From DATCIH01 sp036507955 (GTDB taxonomy: Bacteria > Bacillota > Clostridia > Clostridiales > Clostridiaceae): a stretch of DNA of 14,346 nt. This document shows, one piece after another, positions 13,815 to 14,346 of this stretch (the first letter of the stretch is position 1; every line of letters begins with the position of its first letter). The stretch spans positions 1 to 14,346 of the forward strand of contig DATCIH010000172.1 of assembly GCA_036507955.1 (NCBI GenBank), given 5' to 3'. Made by a program: the position numbers and the translations under genes. The notes under the pieces are model-generated. The model was not told the origin of the DNA. It worked only from the letters and a program-made list of their open reading frames with translations, and did not search any database.

Positions 13815-14346
13815 TTATACAGAAACAACCGTCAAAACTCCTGAATTTAAGCCCGTTGATGAAGCATTTATGTGAATTGCACCTGGTTTTATATTGGATT
13901 GAATTATAGCAAGTGCCATTCCATTGAAAGCATGTCGATAATTAGCTTTAAAACTTTCATGACTATCAGGTCTGCCATTGTCAACTCCGATTAATGTACC
14001 TTCTCCTACAATTTCAAAGGTAATCAAGTTATCCGCAAGAGGGCATATATGACCACTCTCATCTGTGATTTTTACAGTAATATGACAAACATCCAGCCCA
14101 TCAGAGATAATTGTGCTTCTATCAGCTAATATTTCTATTCTAGAGGGTTCTCCTGCTGTAGTTATTCCCTCCTCACATACAATCCTACCATCTTTTCTTC
14201 CAATTACCTTTATTATTCCTGCTTCATAGGGAACATCCCAGGATAAATGCAAATCAGAAGTTGTTGCTTGAATTATTTTTCTTTCAAAATGAGGGAATAC
14301 TTCTGTCATTCCTTGTCTTGGAAACTCATAGCTTTTTACCCCGAAA
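13815..14346 (-). CDS. glycoside hydrolase family 2 protein, C-terminal part (runs off the window)
   Basis: The frame is open to the right edge, so the gene starts outside the window; the last 176 residues are visible. The ATG at 14309 is internal, since KSYEFPRQG precedes it in frame. The sequence fits the C-terminal domains of large family 2 glycoside hydrolases (beta-galactosidase/glucuronidase-like): a DUF4982-type beta-sandwich around LHLSWDVPYEAGIIKVIG, then a domain-5-like Ig fold (DGLDVCHITVKITDESG, then GEGTLIGVDNG). The catalytic TIM barrel lies beyond the edge, so the substrate cannot be judged. There is no signal-peptide information. It converges with the stress-protein ORFs across the hairpin at 13741-13769. 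Confidence 0.85.
   Translation of the reverse strand, partial: FGVKSYEFPRQGMTEVFPHFERKIIQATTSDLHLSWDVPYEAGIIKVIGRKDGRIVCEEGITTAGEPSRIEILADRSTIISDGLDVCHITVKITDESGHICPLADNLITFEIVGEGTLIGVDNGRPDSHESFKANYRHAFNGMALAIIQSNIKPGAIHINASSTGLNSGVLTVVSV

Overview
The window is AT-rich DNA of a low-GC Gram-positive bacterium, most likely a clostridial anaerobe. Support: strong AGGAGG-type ribosome binding sites, an ECF sigma/anti-sigma pair of Firmicute type, corrinoid-dependent methyl-transfer genes of the sort found in acetogens and relatives, and a hemerythrin-like gene behind a CRP/FNR-type operator. No rRNA, tRNA or CRISPR was seen.

Layout. (1) 1-524: a hemerythrin-domain gene that has lost its C-terminal iron ligands, read leftward from a promoter with a palindrome centred at about -41.5. 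(2) 787-3897, leftward: LysE-type exporter, double-GNAT acetyltransferase, ECF sigma factor and its one-pass membrane anti-sigma factor (TGA directly followed by ATG), ending in a terminator. (3) 4004-8862: a corrinoid methyl-transfer island. Leftward from a divergent promoter run an AraC-type regulator, a GNAT acetyltransferase, a corrinoid (B12) protein and a URO-D-superfamily methyltransferase; rightward runs a second, different URO-D-family protein. Between the divergent starts are two direct repeats 21 bp apart, the geometry expected of an AraC-family operator. The likely logic is that one methyltransferase demethylates a substrate onto the corrinoid protein and the other takes part in onward transfer; the substrate cannot be read from sequence.

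(4) 8903-12852: a gene graveyard. It holds a VOC protein reduced to its two ends (46 aa), a small membrane-protein gene with in-frame stops upstream of its apparent start, a second membrane-protein remnant, the 5' ribozyme part of a group II intron that stops 9-10 codons into its own protein, a histidine kinase cut in the HAMP region, a response regulator lacking about 25 residues of its receiver and its DNA-binding end, an intact ABC ATPase, and a permease missing its N-terminal part. The permease-ATPase-regulator-kinase order suggests a former peptide-antibiotic sensing and export module. (5) 12966-13718: two short DUF2382-type stress-protein ORFs and a C-terminal fragment of an unknown protein. 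(6) 13815-14346: the C-terminal end of a family 2 glycoside hydrolase entering from the right edge.

The most interesting points are the paired-methyltransferase island with its putative operator, the -41.5 operator before the broken hemerythrin, and the run of clean deletions in regions 4 and 5, at least one bounded by apparent microhomology.
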